A stretch of 64,000 nt of DNA from Seriola aureovittata (Eukaryota > Chordata > Actinopteri > Carangiformes > Carangidae), in assembly GCF_021018895.1 (NCBI RefSeq), contig NC_079378.1, positions 23,995,160 to 24,059,159 of the forward strand. The letters are read 5' to 3'. Position numbers and translations under genes: made by a program. The notes under the pieces were generated by a model. That model saw only the letters and a list, made by a program, of their open reading frames with translations. It did no database searches and had not been told where the DNA came from. Below, piece after piece: positions 13,641 through 27,952 of the stretch. Position 1 is the stretch's first letter. Each line of letters opens with the position of its first letter.

Positions 13641-14139
13641 TGACAGTAACAGCTTATAACAATAATCATTATTAATTATAGTAAATTTGAGCAGGTTTAG
13701 CAGCAGGTGTTAAACAGGATCATGGGGCAGTAGCTGGTTTGCAGCTGCAGGTCCAGACTCTGCAGCTGTGGAGGCGGGAGGACCTGCGGAGAGGAGCAGG
13801 GAGAGAGAGGCACACAGCCCGGGTGCTTCATGTGCTTGAGGGAGAAAAACAAACGGTTTGAATGATGCAGTGGTTTTCAGAAAGTTTACAGTGATCTCGT
13901 CGGCAGGACAACCTGGACTATACTGTAGTGAGTTTACTGGCTTATTGAGACTGTGGTGGATACAGAGCCTGACTTGGTAAAAGAACAGGAAGCTGACTGA
14001 AAGTTAAGGCATAAAAACACGTTTTAAGTTTATTTGAAAGTCTGAACGGAGTCAGACAGTCTGATGTCAGCAGGGAAGGTTTGATGCATGAAACATCACA
14101 AAACAGTTTAAAAGTTCAAGATCATCCATCAGTCAAATG

Positions 14140-14330
14140 TTTGACTCAAAGGTTTTCAGATTATTATAATGTAAGACAACGAAAAGCAGCAAATCATCAT
14201 ATTTGACAAACTGGAGCCAAAGAAAGTTTTACACTTTTGTTTGATAAATGACTGAAATAATTCGTCGATTATTGAAATAGTTGCAGATTCATTTTGTTCT
14301 GATTGACTGATCAATAAACAAATCATTGTG
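14140..14330 (+). repeat. Teleost interspersed repeat, 'kinked' AT-rich type
   Basis: The stretch reads as ggttttcagattattataat, gtaagacaacgaaaagcagc, acaaactggagccaaagaaa, gataaatgactgaaataatt, cgtcgattattgaaatagtt and ttgactgatcaataaacaaa. This matches a high-copy teleost repeat remembered from many genomic clones. Confidence 0.6.
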
Positions 14331-14801
14331 TTTAGTAAGTTTAAAAATGGCAAGAGTTTGCAAAGATCCAGCATGGACAGTAAACTGGGTCAGAACAACC
14401 CATGGTCGCAGGTGCGATTAGTGCCCAAAGGTTTTCTCCCCGTGTGAAACGTTACCAGTTATCATTGATCCAAACTGGGTCAACACCTGACCCCAGTGAT
14501 TTGTAATGTGTAAGGAATTCATTGTCTATTTCCTCCTGCCTGTTAAGTGAGTTGTGTCGCCTGTGCTCCTGCAGCCGGCAATATTCATTTCAGATGTCTG
14601 TATTGTTTGTTCTGGAAATGAGAAATATGTATCAGACACGGAGCGATGTCTCATTCATCACCGGCTTCCGCTGTCCGAGTATCTCTCCACCCAGGACAGA
14701 TGGATATCGTATAGCGGAGCGCCGTCTGTGGCTGACGCCGGTGTCAGAAACGCTCATTGTGGACGTGACTGCGTCTCATTCCCGGGACAGATAAAGCAGT
14801 G

Positions 14802-14819
14802 CCCCCCCCCCCCCCCCCC
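14802..14819. repeat. Poly-C run
   Basis: About 18 consecutive C residues. Confidence 0.95.
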
Positions 14820-17800
14820 TCTCTTTCCTCTGTAATTGTATTCTGTCTCCACACACTGGAGATGTAAGTATCAGATGATGTGAGTAATGAAAGTCCTAAA
14901 ATGAGATGCTTTCCTTTTTCAAACTTGTTTGTAACCGTTTGATAGGGAGGTTGGATTATTTGTGTGTATGTGTAAGGAGGGGAGGGGGGGGGCTGTGATT
15001 GGTAATCATTTGGAGGGGGGAAATGAGTCGCCTCATCAATCACACTGTGTTCGTTAAAGGTTACGTCACCGCATCTTAGAGAACGTATTCGGCCTTAGTG
15101 AGGGGAATAAAAAAGTAATTATCCTTTATCATCAGCCAGAGGAGACTTGACATAATTAGGTTTCTTTGGTTTGAAGCTGATTTTGGCTTCCTGTCCTTGG
15201 GGATTAAATACATCAGCCAATCATTGGACAGTTAACCAGCCACCAGGCCGTACAGTCACTTGTCTAACAGACCCTGAGACAGGAAGTTGTCCATGGCTCT
15301 ATTGATCATTGAACGCCTCTTTATCTCTTGGTTCGACTGAATCCTACTGGTTGTCATTCACACTCTGTCCGTGTGCGTTGTGCGTTCATGACCAATCATA
15401 CGATGTCTCCACTCCTACAATAACGTGATGCAGGGGTTTTGGGATGGCAAAGAGTTTCCCCTCAGGCATCAATAAAGCGCCGTACATTAATAAAGCTGTG
15501 TTATTATCAGCAAGGCCACATTACTCATACCTCATTTTCACAATAGCTCATCTTTGTAAGTGAATATTATACATCCATTTTTGAAATGGGAAAGTAATAT
15601 GTCCTGACGTCTGCTGCTCTGAAACTGAAAATATTACATCCTAAAATCTTCTTTTATTGTGGAAATGCTGCTGTTTTTTTGAAAGGGTTTAATAAAGCGT
15701 GCAGCTTCAGTACTGGCTTTCATTTGTCACATTTTTCAAATAACAGAAATCTCATTTTACATCGTGTTAATTTGCCTTTAGTACAATGTTTTAAATGCAG
15801 ACGTTCAATGCTTTTTTAAAAAACAATTCAACAATTTTTTATTTTGTCATTGTACTCCTGTTGCGTTGTTTGTTGTTGGTGTGCTTCAGCTTTACACTAC
15901 TAACCAAAATTCAACTTTCATATTCTTGCTAATTGATTTTGTAGTGTCTATTTTCTTATACTGCTCATAATCAATAACACATCACTTATTTCTAAGAGGA
16001 TTTTCCAGTGTTGTCTTTGTTAAACCTGCAGTAACTGAAGAAACACCGACGTATTATCACCTTTAAAGCCTCGTCAGCTAATAGAAAGCTAAAGCCAGTT
16101 CATGTACACATCAAATAGACACAGAATATTATTAGCATTCAGCTGGAGTTGTGTCTCTGGCAGTCTGATGAATGTAAGTCAATATATATAAACATGTATT
16201 TTAATATTCACCCTCCTTCTAGTTCTGCTCTTCAGCAACTCTTAAGGAAAATTCACCAGCTAGCTGCTAACCCTGTCTGAGCGGGGAGCTAATGTACAGA
16301 GGGTGTGTCGTGACCGAGCGTGACGCTGTGAGAGGAAAATAAGAACAGGAGGAACATGTTAATGACAGGGCGCGCTGTATGTTACATGTTTGTGTGTCCA
16401 CGTCACCTTTCTTTGCACCAGCAGTCAGTTACGGTGTGACATATGACCAACACACTGTGGCAGAGCAGTGGGTGGCGAGAAGCTTAAATGATCCAAAATC
16501 AGTCACAGGTAGAGTATGTTGAAGAATCTGTTTTCAGCTTTTTGTTGCAATAAATTGAGAATTAGATTTGCCATTGTTCCCACCTTGATGAATCCTCAAG
16601 GTGAATACACTTAAAGCTGGTGGATTCATGTGTCGCACCATCTGTCCACATGTGTTTTCGTGTCGTTTCAAACTTTATTTTAGGAGGACGGGCAAAAAAT
16701 GTTCCAGCCGACAACTACCCGAGGTGCAAACAGCAGTCCTCAGACATCCCGGCCACACTGTGAACTGTAATGATTTTGAATTAAAGGTAGACCGGGACAA
16801 AGTGGCTCCCTCTCCCCACCATCATGAAGCTTCTAATTACCTGCCATCTTCCTTTGTGTCGTGGATTTCACGCCGGGTTGTAAAGACAAAGAGAAGGAGA
16901 GGGGAAGAGAGGAAGAATTATGGAAAAGGGGGCAGGATGAAGGAAGGGGGTTGAGAGACTGTAAGAGAAAGAGAGAGTGAAAGCCAAGTGAAAATCCATA
17001 TACATGATTTATACCAGTGCGACTGTGCGCGGTAGGCAGGAGTTATCTTTTATTTATGAGGGCATCAGCAGCAAAGCGCCCAGATGTTAAGCTGTGTGGG
17101 GATCTCATCTAGCCAGAGTCGCTCTCTGGCAATAAAGCTAGAAGGTAGGCCGTTCAGACTGAGGAGGGCGGCGTAAGGATATGTGTGGATGAGAGACGAG
17201 GCTTTGTCTTCTCTGACAGAAAGCTTTAGGCTGAACAGTTTTGGCTGTAAGTGGGAGCCTTGAAACTTCTGGTAGATCTGTTACAATTTGCTAAACTACA
17301 AAACCAAGAAAGGAAAAACACACACACACACACAAGTGCTGATGGAGTCATTTATTGGCCCGGCTCGTTTTCCACTCTTCCATTATTCATCTGTAGAAGT
17401 CAAGACACTTGTTGTTTTCTCCTCTGTCAACAGCTCATCAAAGAGGCGCTAAGGATTCATTTTCATCATGGAAATGAAGCCCTCGGTGTCAACCTCAGCA
17501 AATCACATGCAAAATCTCCGTGCCGAGCATCATCATCATCATCATCGATCTGACTTCACATTAACCCGGCCTGAATATGAAAAACACGCCGCGCACACTA
17601 ATAGCACTAATAAGGACCGTTGCTAATGATGTGCTGCAGCCGCACGCGGGGCGGAGGGCGGAGGTTGCAGGCCGGGCGGCGGCTCACGCTTTACATGTTT
17701 GCTCTGAAGCGAGCTTTTTCATAACATGGCAGCGTTGGTGACAAATGCCTAACAGCCCCGGGGTGGAGCGCAGAGAGATTTGTGAACTGTGACAGAAAGG

Positions 17801-18820
17801 GAAAGGTTATGCTGTGACCGGGTCATGGAAACCCTCCAGCGAGCCAGCAGGTCCGGCGGTTGTGTTAGTTTAACTGTGGCTTCTGGACAGCTCCGGCAGC
17901 TTTGGGTGGCAGGATAACCACATTTCAAGCACCGTATAATCAGTGCGTGTTCATTTATCTAAGGACGTACAAATACTCTAAACCCCCCGACTGCTTTTCA
18001 GCTTCTGTGCACATGTAAAGAACGTACCGCACGGCTCTGCTTGATCCTTCTAACAGTGTGGAATGATATTTTCCAAACCGGCCTGGCTCTAGCAAGGTCA
18101 ATTAAGATCTCACACACCGGCTATAAAACACAGTAATAATGGAGGGACTGTGTAAAGACCTTGAGGAGCTACTGAAATGGGACAAACTAAAAGCCTCCAT
18201 GACAGAAAATGTTAAGTATCGGCTTAAGAAAAGAAGTTTGGCGTCTTCGCAGGGAGGCTTTACGTTGTGATGGTGGCTGTTAACTTGCCCCTCCACCTCT
18301 GCTCCATTATCTCAATTGAAGCAGTTAGTTGCAGTAAATGGACAGTCTTAACGTGACACTTCTTGGCTCCTGAAGCAGGTTCTTACGTTATAAAACGCAT
18401 TTAATTTCTGTGCTGAGCTGCAGCTTCTTAATAGCACCTTCCCTATTTGCAATTACTGAGAATGGTTTCGCCAAAGTGTTCTGTACTGCCAGTTTGGGGT
18501 TTTAAAGTATCTTAATCTACCTTAAAGAGATCAAAAGGGGAATGAAGGGATCCCTAAACATTTCCAGTTTTCCACTTGAGTAACCAGGGGCATCCGGACG
18601 GTTACATGTGTGATAACAGAAATCCATATGGCTTTCACATCAGCTTTGCACTGCTGCTGATGAAAGGTATAATCTCAGTCGCTGACAAATAGGGACTGTC
18701 TTCTGTCTGCTACAGGAGCGTTTTCTGTGCGTGCACGTGTGACCGTGTGTGTCTGTGTGCACGTGTAACACAGCAAGCCGAATGCAGGCAGACAAACAAA
18801 GAGCCACTCCCTACTGGTCG

Positions 18821-18860
18821 TTGAAGGCTGTTGAAGGCTGTTGAAGGCTGTTGAAGGCTG
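18821..18860. repeat. 10-bp tandem repeat, four perfect units
   Basis: Unit ttgaaggctg repeated four times without change. Confidence 0.95.
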
Positions 18861-21833
18861 GCAGGATGTCGTCATGTTGAAACACTGAGGAAAGGCTGCG
18901 TCTCCTAAAATAAAATAATATTGCACAGCGCAGGGGATGTAGAGTAATATAAGACATTTTATTGTTTATCTTCTATCGTGGGACTTTTTTTAATATTTAG
19001 AACTGTGATACACAATTTTCCCGTCTAAATTAGCGTGGTTACATCTCTCCCAGAGCGCCTGAGAGCGTGTTGTTAACACGCAGCCGAACGTGCACGCCAG
19101 CCAGAGAACCCTTTCATTTGTTTAGAGCTGATTTCTCTTAAATCAAAACATATGTTCTAACATATGTCGTAACATACATCAGTATCAGAGGACGATCTCA
19201 CACTTATTCATTTCTCCATATCACCCAGTCGAACCAACAGTCTGCGTTTTTATCGTACAGTCTAAAGCTCAGACACAAAACTAGAAATTTTGTCCCGTTA
19301 ACATTTACATCTCCGTCTCTTTGCTCCTTTCTGACCATGTATAAGATGATTATAATTATAATATTAATGTCAAACTCTTTCCATAATTTAGACTGTATCA
19401 AAATAGACCTACAATAACTGATTTTTTTTTTGTTTTATTCACTCACCATGTTATTAGCCTTTATCACATGGGGGGGGGGGTAAATAATTCAGCAGAGGGA
19501 TATATAGACAAGAGGGGGATAATAAAATACGGGTACATTTTTACTGTTTTAATTTAACAAAATTAACAGTAAATTCAGGCTATTTTCAACACTTCATTGG
19601 AACAATGGTGAGGTGATTCACTGAGCCTCGCCTCCATTACAGCAAATAAACTACATTTATTACATGTACCTTTATAGCTAAAGGAGGCAGAGGAATAACT
19701 AAACATAAGACGCGGAGAGCAGGAGCGAGGGAGGGAGAGAGAGAAGTCATCGGTAACTGCTAAGATAAAGAGCTAGCAGATCTGAACAGCATGTCAGCAC
19801 AGCAACAAAAACCCTGTCAGAGAATAAAGGAAACGCTAGAGGGCTTCTGTGTTGAGTTTGGATGAACGCGTAATGCAGTAACTTTAACAGAGCAAACGGA
19901 TCATCGTACTAAAATACTGGAATGACCAATTACATCAACCAGAGGGATTTAGAAATAAAGGCCTGTTAACTTAAGGTAAATAAAAGCCCCGCCCACTATC
20001 TGGGGGAATACAGGATCTGAAACAGGTGGAGGATCTGCTGTAAACACCCCCTGATGATGTCATGGAAACCGTTTGTCTCAAATTATTTTGAAACAGCACC
20101 GGCCGATAATCGGTAAAGTCCAACACTCGGCTGACCAGCGGTGTAACTTCATCACTCAGTCACTTTGTGGATGTGGCGTTGGCCTGTGGCTGCTCCAGCC
20201 AAAGAGATTGGCTCTTTAGCTGCTAAATGTTTTCCCTGTGTTCCTACAGGCGAGTTGCTGATTGGTGCGAGCAGGTTGTCAGCTTCCTGCTGCGACCGAC
20301 ACTGAAGCTTCGAGAGAAGAGAGAGTGAACCGACGCAGTAGATCTCTGACGGATGAACAATGAGCAGAGACTCATTATAACTCCATAAAGCTGATTGGAG
20401 CTACAGATTCAGATGATTATCTTCAGTTTAATCACTACACATTGTTCTTTGATCTGTTGTTATTATAAAAAATATCAGTTTTAGCTGTTTTAACTTTTAA
20501 TTAATCATTCTGTTACTTAAATAGAAGCTTGCTGACTCTCCACACGTCGCAGGACTCACAAGAAGACGTACTGGAAGTTTTCATCCTCTTCATGGTTTAT
20601 GTTCATATATCTTCATATTTTCTAGAGCGACTGTTTGTCCAGGATGAAGGTAGAGATTTAGCCTGAAGACAAACCTCGTCAGACTTCATGTCTGGGTGCA
20701 GTGACAGTACCAGTGCATTGACTGACTAAATCACAGCTGAACTAGTTTTTGGAAAGTAAACTTAGATAAAGTCAAAGGTAACCAAAGTCTGTATAGCTCA
20801 CTAACTGACATGTTAAAACTTTGTTTATATTATATATATCATATTATAACTGCGGCGAATGAATGGTCAGACTGTGGCTTTGTCCCTGTCCTGTGAATGT
20901 GCGACAGTTTCATGGTGACGAGACACCAGGAGAAAATCTGAATGAAGAAAAGTGATTTATAAATATTAAATTGAATGATAATAACATTCAATTTCAATTG
21001 TCAAATACATTTTTTATTCATTTATTCAAGATTTCCTTTGAGCTAAATCAACAGTTCAATATGTACATTACAAATTCAAATATATGCAATGCAAATACGA
21101 TCAGACGTTAATTTCTCTCCTCCAGCCTCAGATGACCCCCCCGCCCTCTGCCACTGCACTTCCTCTCCTCCAGTAACAAATCATTGGGAAAGACAAACCA
21201 TGAGAAGTATGGCATCTACTCCTCATTGAGTCTCCATTATCGTAATGTCCTTGGGCTCAGCACCCCACCCCAAAGGTCAGAGGGGGCTCCATTTCACCAC
21301 TCCAATAATGGAAAGTGCCTCAGAGCCCCGCCAGACCTGCAGGTTCAGTCTGTTTAGCATCGGGCCGCTGGGAATATTGTGAGGAGGAGTGATACATGCA
21401 CATATATGTGTTCAGCGTGTGTGTTTGTGAATGTACGGGGAGGCTGGGACAGATATGGGAATAATTCATTGGCAGTTAATGGGATTTCAGTGGGAGCTTG
21501 TGTTGTTGACAGTTTACTGTAGCCACCCACCTCAGTGTGAATTATTAAACAGCTGTGAATTCCTATTAGTGGTTGTGACAATGGAGCAGGCCAGACAAAG
21601 AGGTAGCTTCACTGACAGCACCAACACACAGCGACATGGCACCCAACTCTCATAGTGGCAAAAACAAAACCAAAAAAGAACTGGACACACAAACACAAAA
21701 GCTCACACACATTTTTTTGGAAATAAAATTTTGTTCGACCAAATTCGATTATCACTTGCACAAGTTTTAAGAATTACAGAAGTGAAATAAGTCTTAACAA
21801 GATTTAAAGAAAAGTCTTTCACAGCCCAACTAC

Positions 21834-21835
<2 letters not shown>

Positions 21836-21871
<36 letters not shown>
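21836..21871. repeat. (CA)n microsatellite
   Basis: Pure CA tract. Confidence 0.95.
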
Positions 21872-21875
<4 letters not shown>

Positions 21876-23035
21876 CTAACAGCACTGAGGAGAAAGCACT
21901 CCCCAAGTCACAGGGAGCTTTAATTTAATTTCCCAGTGTTTGCTTTCAGATGAGACAAGGTCATTTGCATTTCCACTCTGAGTATTTTTTCTGTACTGAT
22001 GCTCAGCCCACCGGTAGAGCAGAGACACACTCAGGACAAGGGAGAAGCACACGGAAGCTTAAATATAAAGAGGCATTGTTTTGGTGCTGGAGGTTGTCTG
22101 TGTCTACGTCTTTGTCTCATTATACCAGATACACAAGGTTACAGTGGCTGCCGACTGGGTGTCAGTGTGTGTTGTTGCAGTGTTTTACTATCTGCTCTCT
22201 GCTTTCCACATGAACATGTGCATCGTGGACAGGACTATTAAAAGCCAAGGTGCGCCCTCAACCAAGCTGTCTGTCAGCCTGATTGGCTGGCTGTTTGTAA
22301 TCGATGGAGCCTGGCCCACAGGCCAGCCACCTAAATCCATACAGACGGCGGGGAAAGATGAGATGGCAGCGGGAACATAGGCTGCAAGAAAACTGTCACA
22401 CACACATGCAAACACACACAAACCCCCACTCCTTGTTTAAATGGCTCCCCGCTGTTTAAGACCCCATCAATCAGTTAGTGAGCGTGTGGCATTTTGACTT
22501 AAACCGTGCATGGATAATGGGCTTGGCAGGCACCATACAGATAGTGGGACAGCAGCCCGAGTAGCAGGCAGAGAAGGGTGGGGTGGGGGGGTGGGGGGTC
22601 ATTAATCCAGGGGTGTGCCGTCATGCTGTGACATAGCCAACAGGCTGCATCTGGATTGAAGTGCATCTGGAGCAATGGTCTGGCCTGGTCCGGTGCCGTC
22701 GACTGCCAAGGCAGATGGTACATTGGGCGGGAACAGGCTGGGCATGAAATGTGCATGGGCAGTGATGTGGGTGATGAAAGCACACAGACATGCTTTGGCT
22801 TGCACTGGACACACTGGTCATATTTACTTAGTGAGGGAGTGTAATGTGGGAATCGTGGTTGTGCATTTTGGGTGACGTTATATGGCTGGACATTAGGGGG
22901 ATGTGGGAGTTGGAGGCCTGCACAGACTTTCTGCATAAACCTGGGCTCAGACTGAACAGTATCCACCTGGAAAAGGCCTGATCCAACAGACAAACATCTG
23001 CATTGAGTATTACTATTTGTCCTTTAATCCTCTGT

Positions 23036-23085
23036 AGTGTGTGTGCATGTGTGTGCGTGTTTGTGTGTGTGTGTGTGTGTGTGTA
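23036..23085. repeat. Imperfect TG microsatellite
   Basis: TG tract with CATG and CGTG interruptions. Confidence 0.9.
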
Positions 23086-23280
23086 GAGAGTCTCATGAGG
23101 CCCACGGTCAGGCACGAGACAGAGCTGGCACAGATTGGTGCACTAATGCATCCACAGCTTTTAAAGGGAGACTGTGCAACTTTTGAAACAACAAACATCC
23201 CTTTCTCCCACTTACAAATAAAAAGCTGAATTCATAAGAAACGCTCTCCGTCTCAGTTCAGGACGCTTGGACGTTTTGAG

Positions 23281-23710
23281 GCAGCGCTTTCCAGCCTTTT
23301 CCAGATCATGACCCACTTGAAAATCTCGAAAATGTTGCGGGTCACATCTGATCCCATAGGACTGTGCAGGCCAAGTAAGGTGTTCTCAGAGCACTTTTTA
23401 TTTCAGTGATAATGATCAAGCCTTCAGGACTGAACTGCAAACAGAGGAAACTCAATTTTATTTTTTGTTTGACAGGAGAGAGAGAGAGAGAGAGAGAGAT
23501 TCACCATCTGTCTCTCTTTCCTTTTAACTCTTCCTGTTGCTCACCAGCTATCCATTTTAATACTCCAGTCTTTGCCATGGATGTAATCATTTTGTTCTCA
23601 ATCAAAGTGGCAAAGCAAAACAAGTAAATGATGTGATCCGGTGGCGACAACATAAAAGTTCCTATCATTGGCTTATCACAGTGATCCGGCCCACGGGTCG
23701 GGAACCACTG
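23281..23710. mobile_element. hAT-like non-autonomous DNA element (MITE), degraded
   Basis: The left end reads cagcgctttccagccttttc. The right end, read inverted, is cagtggttcccgacccgtgg. The ends are imperfect inverted repeats of the CAGTGGTTCCCAACC type found on hAT elements. The inside includes a gatcatgacccacttgaaaa phrase and a GA microsatellite at 23478-23499, with no transposase. No clear 8-bp target duplication remains. Confidence 0.5.
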
Positions 23711-26700
23711 CTCCAGGCGGTATGACTCTGGCGAATCCCGAACACAAACATTGAATACTATGAAGAATGCACGTCACACTGCGAAGTCTGACTGAGCTCA
23801 GTTGGTTTAATTCACACAGAAGAATCCATCCAGACAATTATTGGCCGGTCGTCCGCAGTGACCGGCATTACAGATGGTTTTATGATGATATTTAGCTCAG
23901 ACATTCATCACGCTCTGCTGTCCAGATCTCTGAGTGCAGGTCTGCATATTCAGTTTGTTTATGCTGTTCAATCAATGACGGTGCTGAAAGGGTCTTTCAC
24001 CTCTGATGCATCAGTCCTGCAGCACCTCTGCTGCTTCTGCTGCCGCAAAATTACACCGTCATTACACACTAAACACACACTCAGTGGTTTCCAAACTCAG
24101 ACATCAATAAACTAATCACACACCCAGTACAGGCCAAACGCCACGTCAATGAGCCAGAATCCCAAATGTCAATGCTAATGGATGCAAATGTATTCAGTGT
24201 AAACCTACACACACCAGTTGAAATGTTGGAGGGCAGAAAGGTGGAACAGTGAGCAGAGAGATGTGCTTGTCCCACAACCAGATGGTTCACATTCAGTTCC
24301 ACCATCATCCTCACTGCTGCACTGTCCTTGAGAGAGACTCCCTCCCGGCGCCGAGCTGCCGTCCTGCAGCTCGGCCTGACCTCCGACTCTCTGTGCATGT
24401 GGGAATTTTAAGAAACGAGAACTTCTCTTTTGGGTTAACGGTATTATTTTGACTCACTGGCAGATTTTGTGTTGTCTTTTCTAATTATACGGATTCTTTT
24501 CTGCACATGCACAGTCTCAGCACATCACCTCTCATTAGCCAAGATGGGCACCAAATTGAGCCGCTTAATTATCCCAAAACACAGCGAGGAGAAAATTGCT
24601 AATGACAGGGAACGCAATCTACATTACAATAGAGCATGAGCGCAGGCACTTGAGTGTGACTTTGTGTGCATGTATATACAGTATATTATATATCTGTGTA
24701 TGTTTAGCTGAAGCCCAGTCTTCTGAATACAAAGTCCTGAGCATAATGAGAACAATCTGAACTACATATTGCTGAATTCTTTTAAACAGCAGACAGCTTC
24801 ATTTTAATTAACCCACAAAATTAGAGGAACAGGAGGCCGCAGTTTGTGTGGGTGTGCTGGACCGGCGCTATGAAAGAGAAAGCTTATCACGGTCTCATTG
24901 CTGGGACCTGAAGTGTGGAAGCAGACATCTGATAGGCTGACTGCTCTCCCCACAGTGAGCATCCTCGGAGTCTGTGCTGTATTGTATCAGCTCAGTGGGG
25001 GATTGTGGGAAGAGACAGAGATGGTCTCATAGCTGCTTTTTAGTGCATGCTAATGGCTAATTAGGCATTTCATGACTAAAGCTGCATGGTTATTCTCATT
25101 ACATGCTACTCAGTACTCCCAGAGTGCTGTAGCGTTATGCTGAGGAAGGGGAGAAGGTCTGCCTTGGGTTTCACTATCTTGCAGTGAATTCTTTGTATTT
25201 TGTGTATTTCTTTGTGACCTAAACACTAACTGTATTAGCTGGTTATTCATAGCTGTTGGATTTAATGGGAGGATAATGGCAACACCCCCATCTCACTCTC
25301 TATAGACATTCTTGTGACTGAGTCTTTCTCCCTGACATGATAGAGACCCTATATGCTTCTGTCAGCTTAAGTCCTCACCCAGGCTCTTGGTAATTAAAAT
25401 GGTGTCTGTCAAACACTCTCCAAATTAGACACAGCACCATTATATTTAAAGGGATAGTGTGTGTGTGCGTGTGTGAGTGTATGTGTGTGTCACGGTCCTT
25501 CTGCTGTTGCTTAGTGATAAAGCTGTTAACAGAGTGGCCAGTGAAGATGTTAGCCAGTCTTTGAGCTGTGTGATGAACGCCCCAGTTATCATGATAATTT
25601 CACTCTAGGGAACCTATCACCCTGTTTATGTGAGTTGGGCATCATCGTGTGTGTGAGTGTGTGTGTGTGTTGGGGGTTGGGGGTTGGGGGTGTAGGGAGG
25701 TTAGAGCTTCACAAGGGCCTGTAATAATAGAAAGCCAGCATCGTTCTTTCTTTTTGTCTTGGGTTTTTCCAGACGTGCGATGAGCTGCTTTAGGGATGAG
25801 GGACTGTTTGTAGACAGCGAGGAGCTGAGTGCTGATTTCAGGCCGTGAAAACAAGGACTACGCCTTGTTATTAAAGCATGACCAGTCAGTTTTACACCTG
25901 GCTTTGTCTCCTGCCTCTTCATCCTCCCACAGGCAGCGTGACAACCGAGTGTCCTTGCCCCTCCCTTTGGTCGACGGCAGCTGCAGAGTGTTTAAAAGAG
26001 GAATACATGTGATTTGGGTTGTCAGTTCTTCCATTGTACCAAGAAAGTCGAGAGACCGTCTGAGTGCAGATAAACTTATGTTTACAAGAATCCAGATACT
26101 ACATCCTAGATACATGCATTCAAATGCACCTTAGTATCATAATTTCAAACATATCATTTATTGCCACATTTTCATATTTTCATTTTCATCGTAATGAGTG
26201 TCTCTATGTAACTTGCAGAAAACCAAACAGAGACACTTGTCTGTGCAGTGTGTGTCCATACATACTGTACCAGCTCCTGCAGGAAGATAACAGCTCTATT
26301 CATGCTGCCCTGCTCGCTTCACCGTTCTGTGTTGATAACACTTAATAGTTGCTCACAAGTGAGCGAGCACGTCACCGTGTCAGTTGAGTGGCCAGCACCG
26401 GCAGCCACCAATGGAAATGTGCTCTCAACCACAAAGGTAGAAAAACCAACTGCTCTACAATTTTGGCCAATTGAAAGCAAACCCAGGCTTGAAGCAGGAT
26501 TCAGCCGCGACATACTGAGAGTTGAAGGTGGAGGGCTGAACATGAGGTTCTGCAGCCAGGCTGGTGTGTTTGATCCTCAGTGTGACACCCACTGGCTTCC
26601 ACCCACCCCCCCCAGTTCACCTCTGTGACCTCAGATCCCAGGGAGATGATGATGAGTTCCTCTCCTCCTCTTGATAAATTGCTCAGCGGGCTGTTCGGGA

Positions 26701-27487
26701 CAAGAGGAGGCGTGAACCACAGAAATCCTTCCCTAGGTTTTTATTCATGTCCAGTGGAAACACAGACAAACACAAGAAGACATGCACAAACAAACACACA
26801 CCTGCTCAGCTTTCAGCAGCTCTTAAACTCATTTGATCCACTTTCATTTTACTCTGAAAAGTTTTTCTTGGGAGGACACCTGGTGCTTCGCTGTCATGGT
26901 TACCCAGCCATCACACTCCCCCGTGCTCTCACAGTGAGTCCACTCCACCCATCAGTGTGCTGTGACAGCTGTGATTGAAGGACAATCAACGTTTCTGCGT
27001 GTGTTTGTCAGGGGAAGTGTTCGAACTGAGAAAACTGGAGGGTGCGATCAATCACAGGACGTTATTTTGCAATTAAACTGGATCCACTTCATAACAATGC
27101 AGCATCAAACTTCAGCTCTGTGGCCCATAAATAATAATAATAATAATAATTGTAACATACAATCATTTATTCTCACTTTTACTTCTGAATAAGCATTTCC
27201 TGAGTTTCCATTATCCCCGGAGACTTCCTCTCATGTCTCTCAGGCTGTCACTTCTGCCATGATCGATGCTCAGTGGGGTGAGACAATAAGTATGTATGAT
27301 TAAGCCCCAGAGTCACGCCTGAGTGAACAGAGGTCGCCCTTTGACCCTGACCGCTGACACCCTGTGTGTGTTGTGTCTGTGTGACAGAGAGAAAGAAAGA
27401 CAGACGACGAAGCATCAAATAAAGGCTAGTGAGGCAGATTGTTGTTACCAAGAATCTGTTTCCAAGAAGGACCAAATGTCATGCAGC

Positions 27488-27489
<2 letters not shown>

Positions 27490-27544
<55 letters not shown>
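27490..27544. repeat. (TG)n microsatellite
   Basis: About 27 uninterrupted TG units. Confidence 0.95.
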
Positions 27545-27546
<2 letters not shown>

Positions 27547-27928
27547 TGTGACTGCTCTCATGAAGGCTGCTGTAACCAAGGAAATGCTTTCCCCACATTA
27601 GTGCTCCTCTCCCCGGTGTCTCGGTGGTCTTCTTGATTACCTCTCTGGTCATCCTCGTTACCTCAGCCTTCATTTACAGATCTGAGAGCGTGTGATCGAT
27701 TGAAGGAGAGACAGGCGCCATTTATTAGCATTGAGAGGCTGAAGGTAGATTTCTGATTGGCTCCTTAGATTAAAGAAAAGATGTGAGCGATTAAAGAGCT
27801 GAAACTTACTTTGAGAGAGAAACGTCTGAAGTCCAATGAGGAGAAGCAGGACAAGGTGGAGAGGAGCTGCTGAAGTCCCTCATTGCTCCGTCTGCACGGG
27901 CAGCACTTCAAAAGATGTCGTTAAGAGT

Positions 27929-27952
27929 GTGTGTGTGTGTGTGTGTGTGTGG
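27929..27952. repeat. (TG)n microsatellite
   Basis: Pure TG tract. Confidence 0.95.

Larger units (their letters stand above)
14331..23280. other. Gene-free stretch, nothing recognised
   Basis: No supportable exon on either strand. Visible contents are a few simple repeats (C-run at 14802, ATC-type triplets at 17529-17546, four 10-bp units at 18821-18860, CA at 21836-21871, TG at 23036-23085) and AT-rich unique-looking sequence. Part of 15040-15260 is TAAT-rich and could be a conserved non-coding element, but nothing proves it. Confidence 0.5.

Noticed and set aside
15325..15355. ggttcgactgaatcc, resembling a tRNA B-box
   Set aside because: The spacing inside the box is wrong, and there is no A-box or cloverleaf upstream.
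22499..22993. 164-codon reverse-strand open frame, the longest in the window
   Set aside because: No domain, no splice borders and no recognisable homology. Its composition looks like chance in a stop-poor stretch.
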